Of a stretch of DNA of 64,000 nucleotides, positions 51,335 to 60,827 are shown one piece after another. Where the stretch lies: NCBI GenBank assembly GCA_001708385.1, contig CP012388.1, forward strand, positions 1,488,001 through 1,552,000, read 5' to 3'. Below the pieces are notes generated by a model that did not search any database, was not told the origin of the DNA, and saw only the letters and a program-made list of their open reading frames with translations. The stretch comes from Flavobacterium psychrophilum (lineage in GTDB: Bacteria; Bacteroidota; Bacteroidia; Flavobacteriales; Flavobacteriaceae). Both the position numbers and the translations under genes were made by a program. Numbering within the stretch: the stretch's first letter is position 1; every line of letters begins with the position of its first letter.

Positions 51335-51532
51335 TTAATACCAGTCTTTAAACGATTTATTCGTTTTAAATTTATCCGTTAATACTTTATACACGGTATA
51401 ACCAACCAATACCTGCCCTGCAAAAAGAAAGCTTAAAAGCACCGGCATTGACAGTTCCAACTGCGTTAGCACCACAAAAGCAAACAGGCAGGCAGTTGTA
51501 AACCAAACGAGTGTGATAGCGTAGTTCTTCAT
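51335..51532 (-). CDS. Small two-helix membrane protein
   Basis: 65 residues with two hydrophobic helices (ITLVWFTTACLFAFVVL; PVLLSFLFAGQVLVGYTVYKVL) and a Lys-rich, aromatic C-terminus (KTNKSFKDWY). No family name known. The promoter region has TAACTTTA on the minus strand (51554-51561) and, 21 nt further, TTTAGCACCCTGTTAAC, a GTTAA-repeat-like box in different spacing from the 32-40 kb promoters. Confidence 0.6.
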   Translation of the reverse strand: MKNYAITLVWFTTACLFAFVVLTQLELSMPVLLSFLFAGQVLVGYTVYKVLTDKFKTNKSFKDWY

Positions 51533-51553
51533 AATAATAGCATTTATAACACT

Positions 51554-51599
51554 TAAAGTTAGCCCTTCATAAAGTGACTTGGGTTAACAGGGTGCTAAA
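51554..51599 (-). promoter_or_regulatory. TAACTTTA with GTTAA-like box at shorter spacing
   Basis: The minus strand has TAACTTTA (51554-51561) and TTTAG-N6-GTTAAC (51583-51599) 21 nt upstream. Same elements as the stress-type promoters but different distance; membership is doubtful. Confidence 0.3.
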
Positions 51600-51642
51600 T
51601 GGCTAAATTTTAAAACAGCTAAATCTCTTAAATTCAAATCAA

Positions 51643-51650
51643 TATTTTTG
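51643..51650 (+). promoter_or_regulatory. -7 element TATTTTTG before first tandem barrel gene
   Basis: TATTTTTG lies 64 nt before the ATG at 51715. The leader that follows contains TTATTTAGCTGTTTTTA, closely matched in front of the second barrel gene. Confidence 0.5.
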
Positions 51651-51714
51651 CTTTTACCATACTATTATGGTTATTTAGCTGTTTTTAAAGAACAACCTTA
51701 CATTATACCTAACT

Positions 51715-54543
51715 ATGCATAAAATATTTACACTACTACTATTTCTATGCGCTACAACGGCTTTCAGCCAGACCATAACTATAAAAGGCAAAGTTACAGA
51801 CAATCAGGATTTTCCTTTAGAATCGGCAACAATTTACCTCACTACAGTAAAAGACTCAACAGTTATAGACTATACCATTTCCAACAAAAACGGTTTATGG
51901 GAAATAAAAACAAAAAAAATAACCGATCCCGTATCCCTTAAAGTTTCTTACATAGGCCTTGCCAACCATAAGCAAGAGTTTAAAACACTGGAAGAAGACA
52001 AAGACTTTGGCACAATTAAGCTGGAAGACATGTCTACAGAATTAAGCGAAATTGTGATACAGGGGGAAATACCGCCCATCAGGATAAAGAAAGACACGCT
52101 AGAGTTTAATGCTGCCTCATTTAAAACCAGGCCGGATGCCAATGTTGAATCTTTACTAAAGCAGTTGCCTGGTGTAAATATTGATACTGACGGAAAAATA
52201 ACCGTAAACGGAAAAGAAGTTAACCAGATACTTGTAAACGGGAAACCTTTTTTTGATAAAGACGGACAGATCGCCATAAAAAACCTGCCTGCAGAAATCA
52301 TAGAAAAGGTACAGGTTAGCGACACCAAAACTAAAAAAGAAGAACTTGCCGGCAAAAATGCCAGTGGCGACAATTCGAGCATTAACCTTACCATAAAAAA
52401 AGACAAGAATAAGGGCTTTTTCGGCAAAATCATGGGCGGATATGGGTCTGACGAACGCTACGAAAGCAGTGCCATTGTAAACTATTTTAAAAATAAGATG
52501 AAGGTTAGCCTTTTGGCATCTTCCAATAATATTAATGCTTCGGGGTTCTCTCTGAATGAGATATTCGACAGTATGGGCGGAGGCCGTAACAGCGGTGCTG
52601 CTTCTCTGTACCTCAATAGTGGCGGTGGTGGCGGAAACAGCACAGGTATTACCCGAAGTGATATGGTTGGCCTAAACTATGCCGATGAGTGGTTTAAAGG
52701 CTTTGATGCCGGTGCGAGCTATACATATACTGGAAGTAATACAGAAAACAACAACCGTACCTCATCTATTAATTATCTGCCGGAAGGCCCCGATGCTGAC
52801 AACCCAAACACAATTATAGATAAAAGCTATAGGACAAACGCTGTATCGCGCAGCGAAAGCGACAGATATACACATACTTTTAATAGCGATTTTCAATATA
52901 AAATAGACTCTACTTCTACCCTGCATTTTGCTCCGAAGTTTGTTACTGCAAATTCACAATCGTTCAATTCGTCTACGAGGTCTTCTCAACGTCTTTTTGA
53001 TGATAAGTTAATGAATGAAAGCACATCTGAAAGCTATGGAGAAAATGACAGTAACACATTTAGTAATCAGCTAACATATTTTAAACAATTTGCAGCAAAA
53101 AAAGGACGCGGTGTTAGCGTAAGCCTTACCAACAGCAACAATAAAAATGATGATACAAGCCTAAATAAGTCTAACACTAGAAAATACAGTTATCCTGATG
53201 GCATAACCGAAACCGATGTTGACAACAGAGATCAGATACTATACACAACATCTACAGATGACAGTTACAATTTTGGTGTAGAATATACAGAGCCTATTAC
53301 AGATTCACTCGAAGTAAATATTGGCAGCGGATATGACTATAACAAGTCGGTAAACAGACGTAACAGCTACGACTTTGATCCGGAAACAGGTAACTATACG
53401 GTTTATAACGATTCGTTATCTAACTACTTGACATCGGAGATAGGAACGTTTCAATCGAGGGCTGGAGTGAGTTTGACGAAAGGTAAATTTTATTTAAATG
53501 CAGGCGCAGGAACAAATGTTACCTCATTTAAAAACCATGCCCTTTTTATTGGCGATGACTATAACCTTAACACCAATTATATCCTGCCCACAGCAGATAT
53601 GAATTTGAGTTATCGCCCGGATAAGGGTAAGTCATTTTCATTGAACTATAATTATACTGTTGATTTTCCCCAAGCAAGGCAAATATTACCCATTGTAGAT
53701 AAAACCAATCCGTTAAACACTATTGAAGGTAACCCTGATCTTGACCCTAACAAATCGCACAGGATAAGAGCCGGATACCGCAATTTCGATTTTGCTACAC
53801 GATCGGGTTATAGCTTTTGGTTTAACTCTACGATCTACGATTCTCAGGTCACCCAGTTTACAGTAACAGATGACAGCGGTATAAACAATACAACGTATCG
53901 TAATATTTCGGGAGCTATGAGTAACAGTGTTAGTGCCAACTGGAACAAAACAATAAAAAAGAACGCCCACAGCTACAGATTTGGTGTTAATATGAGTACA
54001 AGCTATAATATTGACAAAGGTTTCCTTAATGGCATAATGTACGACAGCAAATCTGTCCGCTTAAGCCCTGGTGCAAACTTTACGTACGAATATGGCGAGC
54101 TATTAACCATAAGCCCATCTTACAATTATAATTACAACCAATATAATTACACAAACTACAGAATAAGCTCAAATTCTAATTACGTACACCGTGTTAACCT
54201 GCAAACAACAAGCTATTGGCCTAAGCACGTGGTTTTTGGAAATGATTTTGGCTACACGTACAACTCTAACATTGCAGATGGCTTTAAAAAAGATTTCTAT
54301 TTATGGAATACCAGTATAGGCTATAACTTCCTTAAAGATCAGCTGATGTTTAAAGTTAAGGTATATGATGTTCTTAATCAAAACCTTGGAACGTCGCGTA
54401 CCATAGGACCTACAACAATTACAGATCAGGAAAATACCGTACTAAAACGCTATGTAATGTTCTCCTTAACCTATAAATTACAGCAATTTGGTGGCGCACC
54501 GGCAAAGCGTGAACGCAGGTTTGAAACGATGAGGGTAAATTAA
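51715..54543 (+). CDS. TonB-dependent-receptor-like outer-membrane protein, tandem copy 1
   Basis: 942 residues. A signal peptide ends TTAFSQ. Carboxypeptidase-regulatory-like domain (about 20-110: ITIKGKVTDNQDFPLESATIYL), a plug-like segment (120-230: LLKQLPGVNIDTDGKITVNG, VLVNGKPFF-type) and a long OMP_b-brl-type barrel (from GKIMGGYGSDERYE to VMFSLTYKLQ). It ends with a polar tail after the last strand, not Phe. No SusD-like partner is adjacent, which sets it apart from the SusC operon. Substrate unknown. Strong similarity to the following gene shows recent tandem duplication. Confidence 0.88.
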   Translation: MHKIFTLLLFLCATTAFSQTITIKGKVTDNQDFPLESATIYLTTVKDSTVIDYTISNKNGLWEIKTKKITDPVSLKVSYIGLANHKQEFKTLEEDKDFGTIKLEDMSTELSEIVIQGEIPPIRIKKDTLEFNAASFKTRPDANVESLLKQLPGVNIDTDGKITVNGKEVNQILVNGKPFFDKDGQIAIKNLPAEIIEKVQVSDTKTKKEELAGKNASGDNSSINLTIKKDKNKGFFGKIMGGYGSDERYESSAIVNYFKNKMKVSLLASSNNINASGFSLNEIFDSMGGGRNSGAASLYLNSGGGGGNSTGITRSDMVGLNYADEWFKGFDAGASYTYTGSNTENNNRTSSINYLPEGPDADNPNTIIDKSYRTNAVSRSESDRYTHTFNSDFQYKIDSTSTLHFAPKFVTANSQSFNSSTRSSQRLFDDKLMNESTSESYGENDSNTFSNQLTYFKQFAAKKGRGVSVSLTNSNNKNDDTSLNKSNTRKYSYPDGITETDVDNRDQILYTTSTDDSYNFGVEYTEPITDSLEVNIGSGYDYNKSVNRRNSYDFDPETGNYTVYNDSLSNYLTSEIGTFQSRAGVSLTKGKFYLNAGAGTNVTSFKNHALFIGDDYNLNTNYILPTADMNLSYRPDKGKSFSLNYNYTVDFPQARQILPIVDKTNPLNTIEGNPDLDPNKSHRIRAGYRNFDFATRSGYSFWFNSTIYDSQVTQFTVTDDSGINNTTYRNISGAMSNSVSANWNKTIKKNAHSYRFGVNMSTSYNIDKGFLNGIMYDSKSVRLSPGANFTYEYGELLTISPSYNYNYNQYNYTNYRISSNSNYVHRVNLQTTSYWPKHVVFGNDFGYTYNSNIADGFKKDFYLWNTSIGYNFLKDQLMFKVKVYDVLNQNLGTSRTIGPTTITDQENTVLKRYVMFSLTYKLQQFGGAPAKRERRFETMRVN

Positions 54544-54646
54544 TTGTAATAAATTTAGTTTTTTAACAGTAGTAATCATACTAAATTGTTTATTTAGCAG
54601 TTTTTACTGACAACCACATCATCAATCAAACCAATACTATATTACA

Positions 54647-57472
54647 ATGCGCAAGATTTTAACGTTACTCTTGTTACTATGCTTTTCTGTATCCTTTAGC
54701 CAAACCATCACTTTAAAAGGAAAAATTACCGACAATGACAATTTTCCTTTAGAATCGGCTACAATCTATCTTACAAACGTAAAAGATTCTATAATGGTAG
54801 ATTACACCATTTCTAACAAAAACGGAAACTGGGAGCTTAAAATTAAAAAGCTTGACAAACCTGTTTTTCTTAAAGTATCGTACGTTGGCCTCGCCAATCA
54901 CAGGGAGCAATTGAACGATGTAGCTGCAGACCGTGACTTTGGCACTATCAAACTTGCCGATCTGTCTACAGAACTTAATGAAGTTGTAATTGAAAATGAA
55001 ATTCCGCCTATCCGTATAAAGAAAGACACATTAGAATTTGATGCTGCTTCATTTAAAGTAAGGCCGGATGCCAACGTAGAGACATTATTAAAACAGTTAC
55101 CCGGCGTAGAAATTGACGACGAAGGTAAAATACGCGTAAACGGCAAAGAAGTAAACCAGATATTGGTAAACGGTAAGCCCTTTTTTGATAAAGATGGTAA
55201 GATTGCACTGCAAAACCTACCCGCAGATATCATCAACAAAGTACAGGTTACCGATACAAAAACTAAAAAAGAAGAGTATACAGGAAAAGATGCATCCGGA
55301 AATAATGCAAGTATAAACCTTACCATAGACGAAGAAAAAAACAAAGGCTTCTTTGGCCGCTTTTTAGGCGGATATGGTAGCGATAAACGCTATGAAGCCA
55401 ATGCATTGGTAAATTATTTTAAAGGAAGTAGAAAGCTTAGTGTATTAGCATCGTCAAACAATATAAACACTACCGGCTTTACCATGGATGAAATATTTGA
55501 CAGCATGGGCGGCGGACGTAACAATACTATTTATACCAGCAGCGATGGTAGTTTTGGTATAAACGATATGCGATTTGGTGGAAACAGGGGTATTACACGT
55601 ACAAATATTTTTGGAGCTACTTATTCTGATGAATTGTTTAAAGGCTTTACACCTAACCTAAATTACTTTTATACTGCTGCCGATACCGAGAATGATAACA
55701 GAACACGATCTGAATCATTCATACCGGCTACACCGGGATCTGCAGACACGAACAGGAGCCTGATAAGCGAATCATCATCGCGTACCGATACAAATAAATA
55801 TGCTCATAACATGGGTGGTGAGTTTGAATTTAAAATTGACTCCACATCTACTGTTTATTTTTCACCAAAGTTTATAAAAGCCAATTCTAAAACAGCTATA
55901 AGATCTGCAAGTTCTACCCGCAATCAGGACAACGCGCTTTTAAATGAAAGTTCAGGGTCAACTTTTGATGAAACAGACAACAATGCTTTTTCAGCCAATC
56001 TTACCTATAACAAGATACTGAATAAAAAAGGCAGTTCGTTAGCGTTTGAAGTTAACATGGAAAATAAGCTTGAAGATGCTTCTTCCTACAACAATACGTC
56101 TACTTATTTTTATGGAAACCCGGACAATCCTGAAGATGAAGGCCGATCTGATATTCGAAATCAGTTACAAAAAAATATAACTACCAACGATACCTACCGA
56201 TTTAACTTCGAGTTTAATGAGGCAATTACCGATTCGCTTAGCATTAGTGCCGGAGCCACCTACAGCAAAGATCTTAATACAAAAAACCGTAAAGGATATA
56301 ACTTTAATGATTTTACCGGTGGCTTCACCAATATTGCCGATTCGCTTACGAATTACTTAAGAAGCGATGAGACAAGAATTACACCGTATGCAGGTATAAA
56401 CATAAGTAAAAGCAAATTTTACATGGGGGCAAGCTTTGGTACTGCGATAACCAACTACGGAACCTTTGGTTCTTATTTAGGCAAAGATTATGTGGTAAAT
56501 AAAAATTATATGCTACCGTGGGCTAATGCTTATGCCAATATCAGGTTTACAAAATCTATGTATATCTACTTAAATTACAGTTTTAGTGCGGATATGCCAA
56601 CGGTAGACCAGATATTGCCAATAACAGATGTGAGCAGTGCCCTATATACTATTACGGGTAATGAGAACCTTACTCCAAATAAATCGCACAACACATATAT
56701 TGGCTTTGGCAACTATGATTATGCAAGCCGATCGGGATATTCTATATATGTGGGCGGTAATTATTTTGAAAGCAATGTTACCCAATTTACAACAATTGAT
56801 GAAAGCGGTAAACAATTTATAACATACGGCAACCTTGGCGGAACGTTTTCCAGCTACGGAGGTGGAAACTGGAGCAAACAAATTAAAACTGAAGGAGCGC
56901 ACAAATACAGGATCAATGCATCTATAAATGGGGGATTCAGTAAAAATAAAGGAAAGACTAATGATGTTTTATATGAATCGTTATCCTATAACATTGGCCC
57001 TAAAATAGGTTTCACCTATGAATACGGCGATTTACTAACCATAAGCCCTATTTACAGTTTTGATTACGAAGAAACCCATTTTGACAATTTTACAACTGAT
57101 TTTACGTCCAGGTTTGTACATAAGGCAGGGCTTCAAACAACAAATTACTGGCCTAAGCACGTAGTATTTGGTAATGACTTTACCTACACCTATAATTCTA
57201 ATTTAGGAGATGGCTTTAAACGGGATTTCTTTTTATGGAATACAAGTCTTGGTTACAGCTTCCTAGGTGATAAAGCCATGTTTAAGGTAAAGGTATATGA
57301 CGTATTTAACCAAAACCTTGGCACTACGAGGAGCATTAGCCCTACCACCATTGCAGATACACAAAACACCGTATTGAAGCGATATGTAATGTTCTCACTT
57401 AGCTTTAAGATTGATAATTTTGGCAAAAAGAAAGAAAATAATGAAAACGAACGCCGCTTCTGGCAATTTTAG
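54647..57472 (+). CDS. TonB-dependent-receptor-like outer-membrane protein, tandem copy 2
   Basis: 941 residues, same domain order as copy 1. N-terminal 230 residues are very similar (FPLESATIYLT, DYTISNKNG, EIPPIRIKKDTLEF, NQILVNGKPFFDKDG); loops of the barrel differ much more (for example residues 290-390), while the last 200 residues are again similar (NYWPKHVVFGNDFTYTYNSN). Divergence in surface loops fits different ligands or immune/phage escape. It lies 103 nt after copy 1, with a shared leader motif (TTATTTAGCAGTTTTTA). Confidence 0.88.
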   Translation: MRKILTLLLLLCFSVSFSQTITLKGKITDNDNFPLESATIYLTNVKDSIMVDYTISNKNGNWELKIKKLDKPVFLKVSYVGLANHREQLNDVAADRDFGTIKLADLSTELNEVVIENEIPPIRIKKDTLEFDAASFKVRPDANVETLLKQLPGVEIDDEGKIRVNGKEVNQILVNGKPFFDKDGKIALQNLPADIINKVQVTDTKTKKEEYTGKDASGNNASINLTIDEEKNKGFFGRFLGGYGSDKRYEANALVNYFKGSRKLSVLASSNNINTTGFTMDEIFDSMGGGRNNTIYTSSDGSFGINDMRFGGNRGITRTNIFGATYSDELFKGFTPNLNYFYTAADTENDNRTRSESFIPATPGSADTNRSLISESSSRTDTNKYAHNMGGEFEFKIDSTSTVYFSPKFIKANSKTAIRSASSTRNQDNALLNESSGSTFDETDNNAFSANLTYNKILNKKGSSLAFEVNMENKLEDASSYNNTSTYFYGNPDNPEDEGRSDIRNQLQKNITTNDTYRFNFEFNEAITDSLSISAGATYSKDLNTKNRKGYNFNDFTGGFTNIADSLTNYLRSDETRITPYAGINISKSKFYMGASFGTAITNYGTFGSYLGKDYVVNKNYMLPWANAYANIRFTKSMYIYLNYSFSADMPTVDQILPITDVSSALYTITGNENLTPNKSHNTYIGFGNYDYASRSGYSIYVGGNYFESNVTQFTTIDESGKQFITYGNLGGTFSSYGGGNWSKQIKTEGAHKYRINASINGGFSKNKGKTNDVLYESLSYNIGPKIGFTYEYGDLLTISPIYSFDYEETHFDNFTTDFTSRFVHKAGLQTTNYWPKHVVFGNDFTYTYNSNLGDGFKRDFFLWNTSLGYSFLGDKAMFKVKVYDVFNQNLGTTRSISPTTIADTQNTVLKRYVMFSLSFKIDNFGKKKENNENERRFWQF

Positions 57473-57473
57473 T

Positions 57474-57510
57474 ATAGAGAAAGGCTGCGTAATGCAGCCT
57501 TTCTCTATAT
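57474..57510. terminator. Bidirectional terminator, barrel copy 2 / TPM genes
   Basis: TATAGAGAAAGGCTGC mirrored as GCAGCCTTTCTCTATA with a GTAAT-type loop. It serves convergent units. Confidence 0.9.
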
Positions 57511-57525
57511 AATTCATAACAATTG

Positions 57526-58329
57526 TTACCAACTTCCTCCGGCACCGCCACCACTAAAGCCGCCACCGCCGAAGCCGCCGCCAAATCCTCCACCGCCTGA
57601 ACTACCGCCACCAAAGCCTCCACCTCCGCCGCTGCCACGTCCAAGGCTGCTTAGAATTATCATTGAGGCTAGGTCGCTTCCAAAGCCGCTACCGCCGCCT
57701 CTTCCACCACGACCTCCACCTTTTTTAAGTATAATGATAACGATTATAAATATAATAATGAAGAAAATAATACCTCCTCCACCGCCGCTATCATTGCCTT
57801 TTCTAAGGTTTTTACGTTCTTCTTTATACTCACCTTTCATTACACTGATAATAGCTGTTGTGCCATTATCAATACCCGAATAATAATCGCCCGCTTTAAA
57901 TGAGGGCTTAATATCATTCTCAATAATAAGTTTAGCCATGGCATCAGTAAGCAAATGCTGTACACCATCTCCGGCCGCAATAAAAATTTGCCTGTCGTCT
58001 TTTGCTACAAGTAGCAGTATACCATTATCCTTGCCTTTTTGACCAATACCCCATTTGTCTGCAATATCAAAAGCAAACTTCCAGGGTTGTTCACCTTGCG
58101 TTGTAGGCACAACAACAACCACAATTTGTGTGGAAGTACTATCGGCATAATTTATAAGTTTCTGCTCAATAGATTTTTTCTGCGCCTCATCAAGCAATGT
58201 AGTTCCTATTTCGTAGTAACTGGTTTGAAAGGCAGGCTTTTCGGGTATCTTGACATCCTGGCTAAACCCTGCTAATGTAAACAGCAGCGTAAAAAGGAGT
58301 ACTATATTTTTTCTAATAAGGTTTTTCAT
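57526..58329 (-). CDS. TPM-domain protein with Gly-rich C-terminus (YgcG-like)
   Basis: 267 residues. Signal peptide (ends LAGFSQ), a TPM domain (about 25-165: FQTSYYEIGTTLLDEAQKKSIEQ, VVVVVPTTQGEQPWKFAFDIADKWGIG, IFIAAGDGVQHLLTD), one membrane helix (IIFFIIIFIIVIIIL), and a Gly/Phe/Ser tail of about 70 residues. The fold is often annotated as a phosphatase, but its activity is unproven. The start overlaps the stop of the next TPM gene by 1 nt (TAATG). Last gene of a five-gene minus operon. Confidence 0.9.
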   Translation of the reverse strand: MKNLIRKNIVLLFTLLFTLAGFSQDVKIPEKPAFQTSYYEIGTTLLDEAQKKSIEQKLINYADSTSTQIVVVVVPTTQGEQPWKFAFDIADKWGIGQKGKDNGILLLVAKDDRQIFIAAGDGVQHLLTDAMAKLIIENDIKPSFKAGDYYSGIDNGTTAIISVMKGEYKEERKNLRKGNDSGGGGGIIFFIIIFIIVIIILKKGGGRGGRGGGSGFGSDLASMIILSSLGRGSGGGGGFGGGSSGGGGFGGGFGGGGFSGGGAGGSW

Positions 58330-58766
58330 TAGCTTTTTGATATTTCGTTTGGCAGTTCATCCTTATCCTCCTCAGAAAAAGGAAAATACTGTTTAAGGCG
58401 GTCTCCTGCCCTTACAACACCTTCACTTAATCCTTGTGCAAAACGGCCATTCTTAAAATGATCAATTACAACATCGCGTGTACAATCCCAAAAGTCATTT
58501 TCGACAACTTTATCTATACCTTCATCGCCTATAATAGCAAAGGTATGATCGTCTATCCCTACATAAAAAAGCACGCCATTTCTTGAGGCTGTCTTATCCA
58601 TACCCAAATTAAAAAAAACCTCCTGTGCTCTTTCGAGAGGAGGTTTTTCACTATGACTTTCTATGTGCACCCTTATCTCACCCGATGTGTTCTTTTCAGC
58701 GACAACAATAGCATTTACTATCTGCTGTTCTTCTTCCGGGGTAAAAAAATCGTTAGCTGCTGACAT
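58329..58766 (-). CDS. Soluble TPM-domain protein
   Basis: 145 residues, no signal peptide. TPM fold: FTPEEEQQIVNAIVVAEKNTSGEIRVHIE, YVGIDDHTFAIIGDEGIDKVV and RFAQGLSEGVVRAGDRLKQYF. Similar in plan to the larger neighbour but cytosolic. It begins 3 nt after the LemA gene. A LemA + two TPM set is common in Bacteroidota; joint envelope or stress function is inferred. Confidence 0.88.
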   Translation of the reverse strand: MSAANDFFTPEEEQQIVNAIVVAEKNTSGEIRVHIESHSEKPPLERAQEVFFNLGMDKTASRNGVLFYVGIDDHTFAIIGDEGIDKVVENDFWDCTRDVVIDHFKNGRFAQGLSEGVVRAGDRLKQYFPFSEEDKDELPNEISKS

Positions 58767-58769
58767 ATA

Positions 58770-59357
58770 TTATTTAAAATCAAAATTTACATCCGGTGCT
58801 TTCTCTGCGCCAGCTTCTGCTTTAAACCTTGGCATTTTTTCGAAACCAAAAAGTCCTGCAAAAATTGAACTTGGAAATCTTTCCGTTTTTACTTCATAAG
58901 TACTTGCTGCGGCGTTGTATCTGTCACGTGCAACATTAATCCTGTTCTCTGTACCTTCTATCTGAGATTGAAGTGCCAAAAAGTTAGAATTAGCTTTAAG
59001 GTCGGGGTAACGCTCTACATTTACCAATAATCTTGATAATGCACCCGAAACACCTTCCTGCGCCTGTTGGAACTGTGCCATCTGATCCGGAGTAATATTA
59101 GAAGGATCTATTGTTACAGAAGTAGCTTTTGCTCTTGCTTCTATAACAGCCGTTAGTGTACTTTTTTCAAAATCTGCTGCTCCCTGAACTGTTTTAACCA
59201 AATTTCCAATAAGGTCATTTCGTCTTTGGTAGCTACTTTCAACATTAGACCACGCCGTTCTCGCTTCTGCCCTTACACCTACAAGTCCATTATATGATGA
59301 TATTGCCCAAATTGCAAGTATCACAACAATAACCACTGGGATAATCCATTTTTTCAT
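58770..59357 (-). CDS. LemA-family protein
   Basis: 195 residues. One N-terminal helix (WIIPVVIVVILAIWAI) anchors a helical bundle. YNGLVGVRAEARTAWSNVE, YQRRNDLIGNLVKTVQG and SNFLALQSQIEGTENRINVARDRYN are the LemA signature. The function of the family is unknown, though it often sits with TPM proteins as here. Gap of 12 nt from the MerR gene. Confidence 0.93.
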   Translation of the reverse strand: MKKWIIPVVIVVILAIWAISSYNGLVGVRAEARTAWSNVESSYQRRNDLIGNLVKTVQGAADFEKSTLTAVIEARAKATSVTIDPSNITPDQMAQFQQAQEGVSGALSRLLVNVERYPDLKANSNFLALQSQIEGTENRINVARDRYNAAASTYEVKTERFPSSIFAGLFGFEKMPRFKAEAGAEKAPDVNFDFK

Positions 59358-59369
59358 TTGCGTTCTGTT

Positions 59370-59699
59370 TTAAAGTTCGTTTTTAAGATTTATTAAATTG
59401 GTTTTTATAGTCTCTAATTTACGGATAATTTCAAACTTATCTAAAGTTTTTTTCTGTCCTTCTTTAAGGTGCACTTTTGCACCATCCAACGTAAAACCAC
59501 GCTCTTTAACGAGGTGGTAGATAAGCTGAAGGTTTGTAACATCTTCGGGCGTAAACATACGGTTACCCTTAGCGTTTTTCTTTGGCTTAAGCACATCAAA
59601 CTCCTTATCCCAAAAACGGATGAGCGATGCATTTACATTAAACGCTTTGGCGAGTTCGCCTATACTGTAATATCTTTTTTCGGGAAGGTCTAAATGCAT
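59370..59699 (-). CDS. MerR-family transcriptional regulator
   Basis: 109 residues. Winged-helix start YYSIGELAKAFNVNASLIRFWDKEF, then FTPEDVTNLQLIYHLVKERGFTLDGAKVHL, the MerR DNA-binding plan. The C-terminal 30 residues are a coiled-coil dimer helix, without a metal- or drug-binding domain. It overlaps the M23 gene stop by 1 nt and leads into lemA, so it is embedded in this envelope operon and may regulate it. Confidence 0.9.
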   Translation of the reverse strand: MHLDLPEKRYYSIGELAKAFNVNASLIRFWDKEFDVLKPKKNAKGNRMFTPEDVTNLQLIYHLVKERGFTLDGAKVHLKEGQKKTLDKFEIIRKLETIKTNLINLKNEL

Positions 59700-60676
59700 T
59701 AGTCAAGCGATTGGTTTTCCTGGTTAGCTAATTTAGAAATTAAAATGAATTCTTTCGCAGAAATGTTTCCGTAATAGAAGTTAAGCGGGTTAACCACTTC
59801 TCCATTTTTATGCACTTCGTAATGCAGGTGGGGTGCCTCACTTCGGCCTGTACTGCCTACATAACCAATAACGTCTCCCCTTTTTACCTTTTGCCCGGCT
59901 TTAGCTTTGTATTTACTCATGTGTCCATACAAGGTTTCATATCCAAAACCATGACGGATTACAATGTGGTTACCATAGCCCGAAGATTTATTATCGGCAA
60001 CGGTAACTACACCATCACCGGTAGCATAAATTGGTGTCCCTGTACGGGCAGAGAAATCCATCCCTGCATGAAACTTACGTATTTTGGTAAAAGGGTCGCT
60101 TCTATACCCAAAACCCGATGCCATTTGACGCAGGTCTTCATTTTTAACCGGCTGAATAGCGGGAATAGCAGTTAGCAGCTTTTCTTTATCTTTTGCCAGT
60201 TTAGCAATTTCATCAAGCGACTTGGATTGGATCACCAGCTCTTTAGAAAGTACATCAAGACGTTTGGTAGTACCAATTACAAGATCTGAATTGTTATACC
60301 CTTCCATTTCCTTGTATCGGTTAACCCCACCAAAGCCTGCCCTACGTTGTTCTTCGGGAATTGCCGTGGCATTAAAATAAGTGCGGTATAAATTGTTATC
60401 GCGGGTTTCTATATCGCCAAGCACTTCGTCTACCTGATCCATTTTACGGTTTAGTATTTCGTAGCGTATTTTCATGTTTTCAATTTCCCTTGCCTGAAGC
60501 CTGTCTTTTGGTGTCTCAAAAAACGGCGTGTTAAGCAGGGCAACAAAACACAGGAAACCAAACAGTGCCGATGCCACCAGAAAAAGCACAATATAGCCAA
60601 TGCTTCTGCCGGCTTTGGGCTTTAATATCCTGTATGCTAAGTTTTCTGCGTCGTAATAATATTTTACCTTCGCCAT
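59699..60676 (-). CDS. M23-family metallopeptidase, membrane-anchored
   Basis: 325 residues. One membrane helix (IGYIVLFLVASALFGFLCFVALL) near residue 30, a coiled-coil (about 60-175), then a LytM/M23 domain with HAGMDFSARTGTPIYATGDG (His, Asp zinc ligands) and APHLHYEVHKNG (HxH). All catalytic residues are present. It cleaves peptidoglycan cross-links or activates other hydrolases. First gene of the five-gene operon; TACATTTG on the minus strand (60742-60749) is a possible -7 box. Confidence 0.93.
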   Translation of the reverse strand: MAKVKYYYDAENLAYRILKPKAGRSIGYIVLFLVASALFGFLCFVALLNTPFFETPKDRLQAREIENMKIRYEILNRKMDQVDEVLGDIETRDNNLYRTYFNATAIPEEQRRAGFGGVNRYKEMEGYNNSDLVIGTTKRLDVLSKELVIQSKSLDEIAKLAKDKEKLLTAIPAIQPVKNEDLRQMASGFGYRSDPFTKIRKFHAGMDFSARTGTPIYATGDGVVTVADNKSSGYGNHIVIRHGFGYETLYGHMSKYKAKAGQKVKRGDVIGYVGSTGRSEAPHLHYEVHKNGEVVNPLNFYYGNISAKEFILISKLANQENQSLD

Positions 60677-60690
60677 GTTCTAAATTATTC

Positions 60691-60698
60691 TATTTTTG
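60691..60698 (+). promoter_or_regulatory. Possible -7 element TATTTTTG upstream of alaS
   Basis: TATTTTTG on the plus strand, 129 nt before the alaS ATG. No -33 partner; the long leader has no obvious structure by eye. Confidence 0.35.
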
Positions 60699-60827
60699 CA
60701 CCTTACAGATTTTCTATAAAGGTGCATAACTGATAAACGAACAAATGTAATAAATGTTACGGTTTTACCGCTACTTTTTTCGGTTACGCCCTTTTAAATA
60801 AACGATAAATAAAATTTCAGCCCATAT

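Noticed and set aside
51948..52433. 161-residue ORF antisense to the first barrel gene
   Set aside because: A counterpart (54898-55344) appears in the paralog at the same place because the coding strands are similar; both are shadows of the conserved domain.
57526..57730. GC-rich repeat region as a separate repeat element
   Set aside because: It is the Gly-codon-rich tail of the TPM protein in frame; coding explains it.
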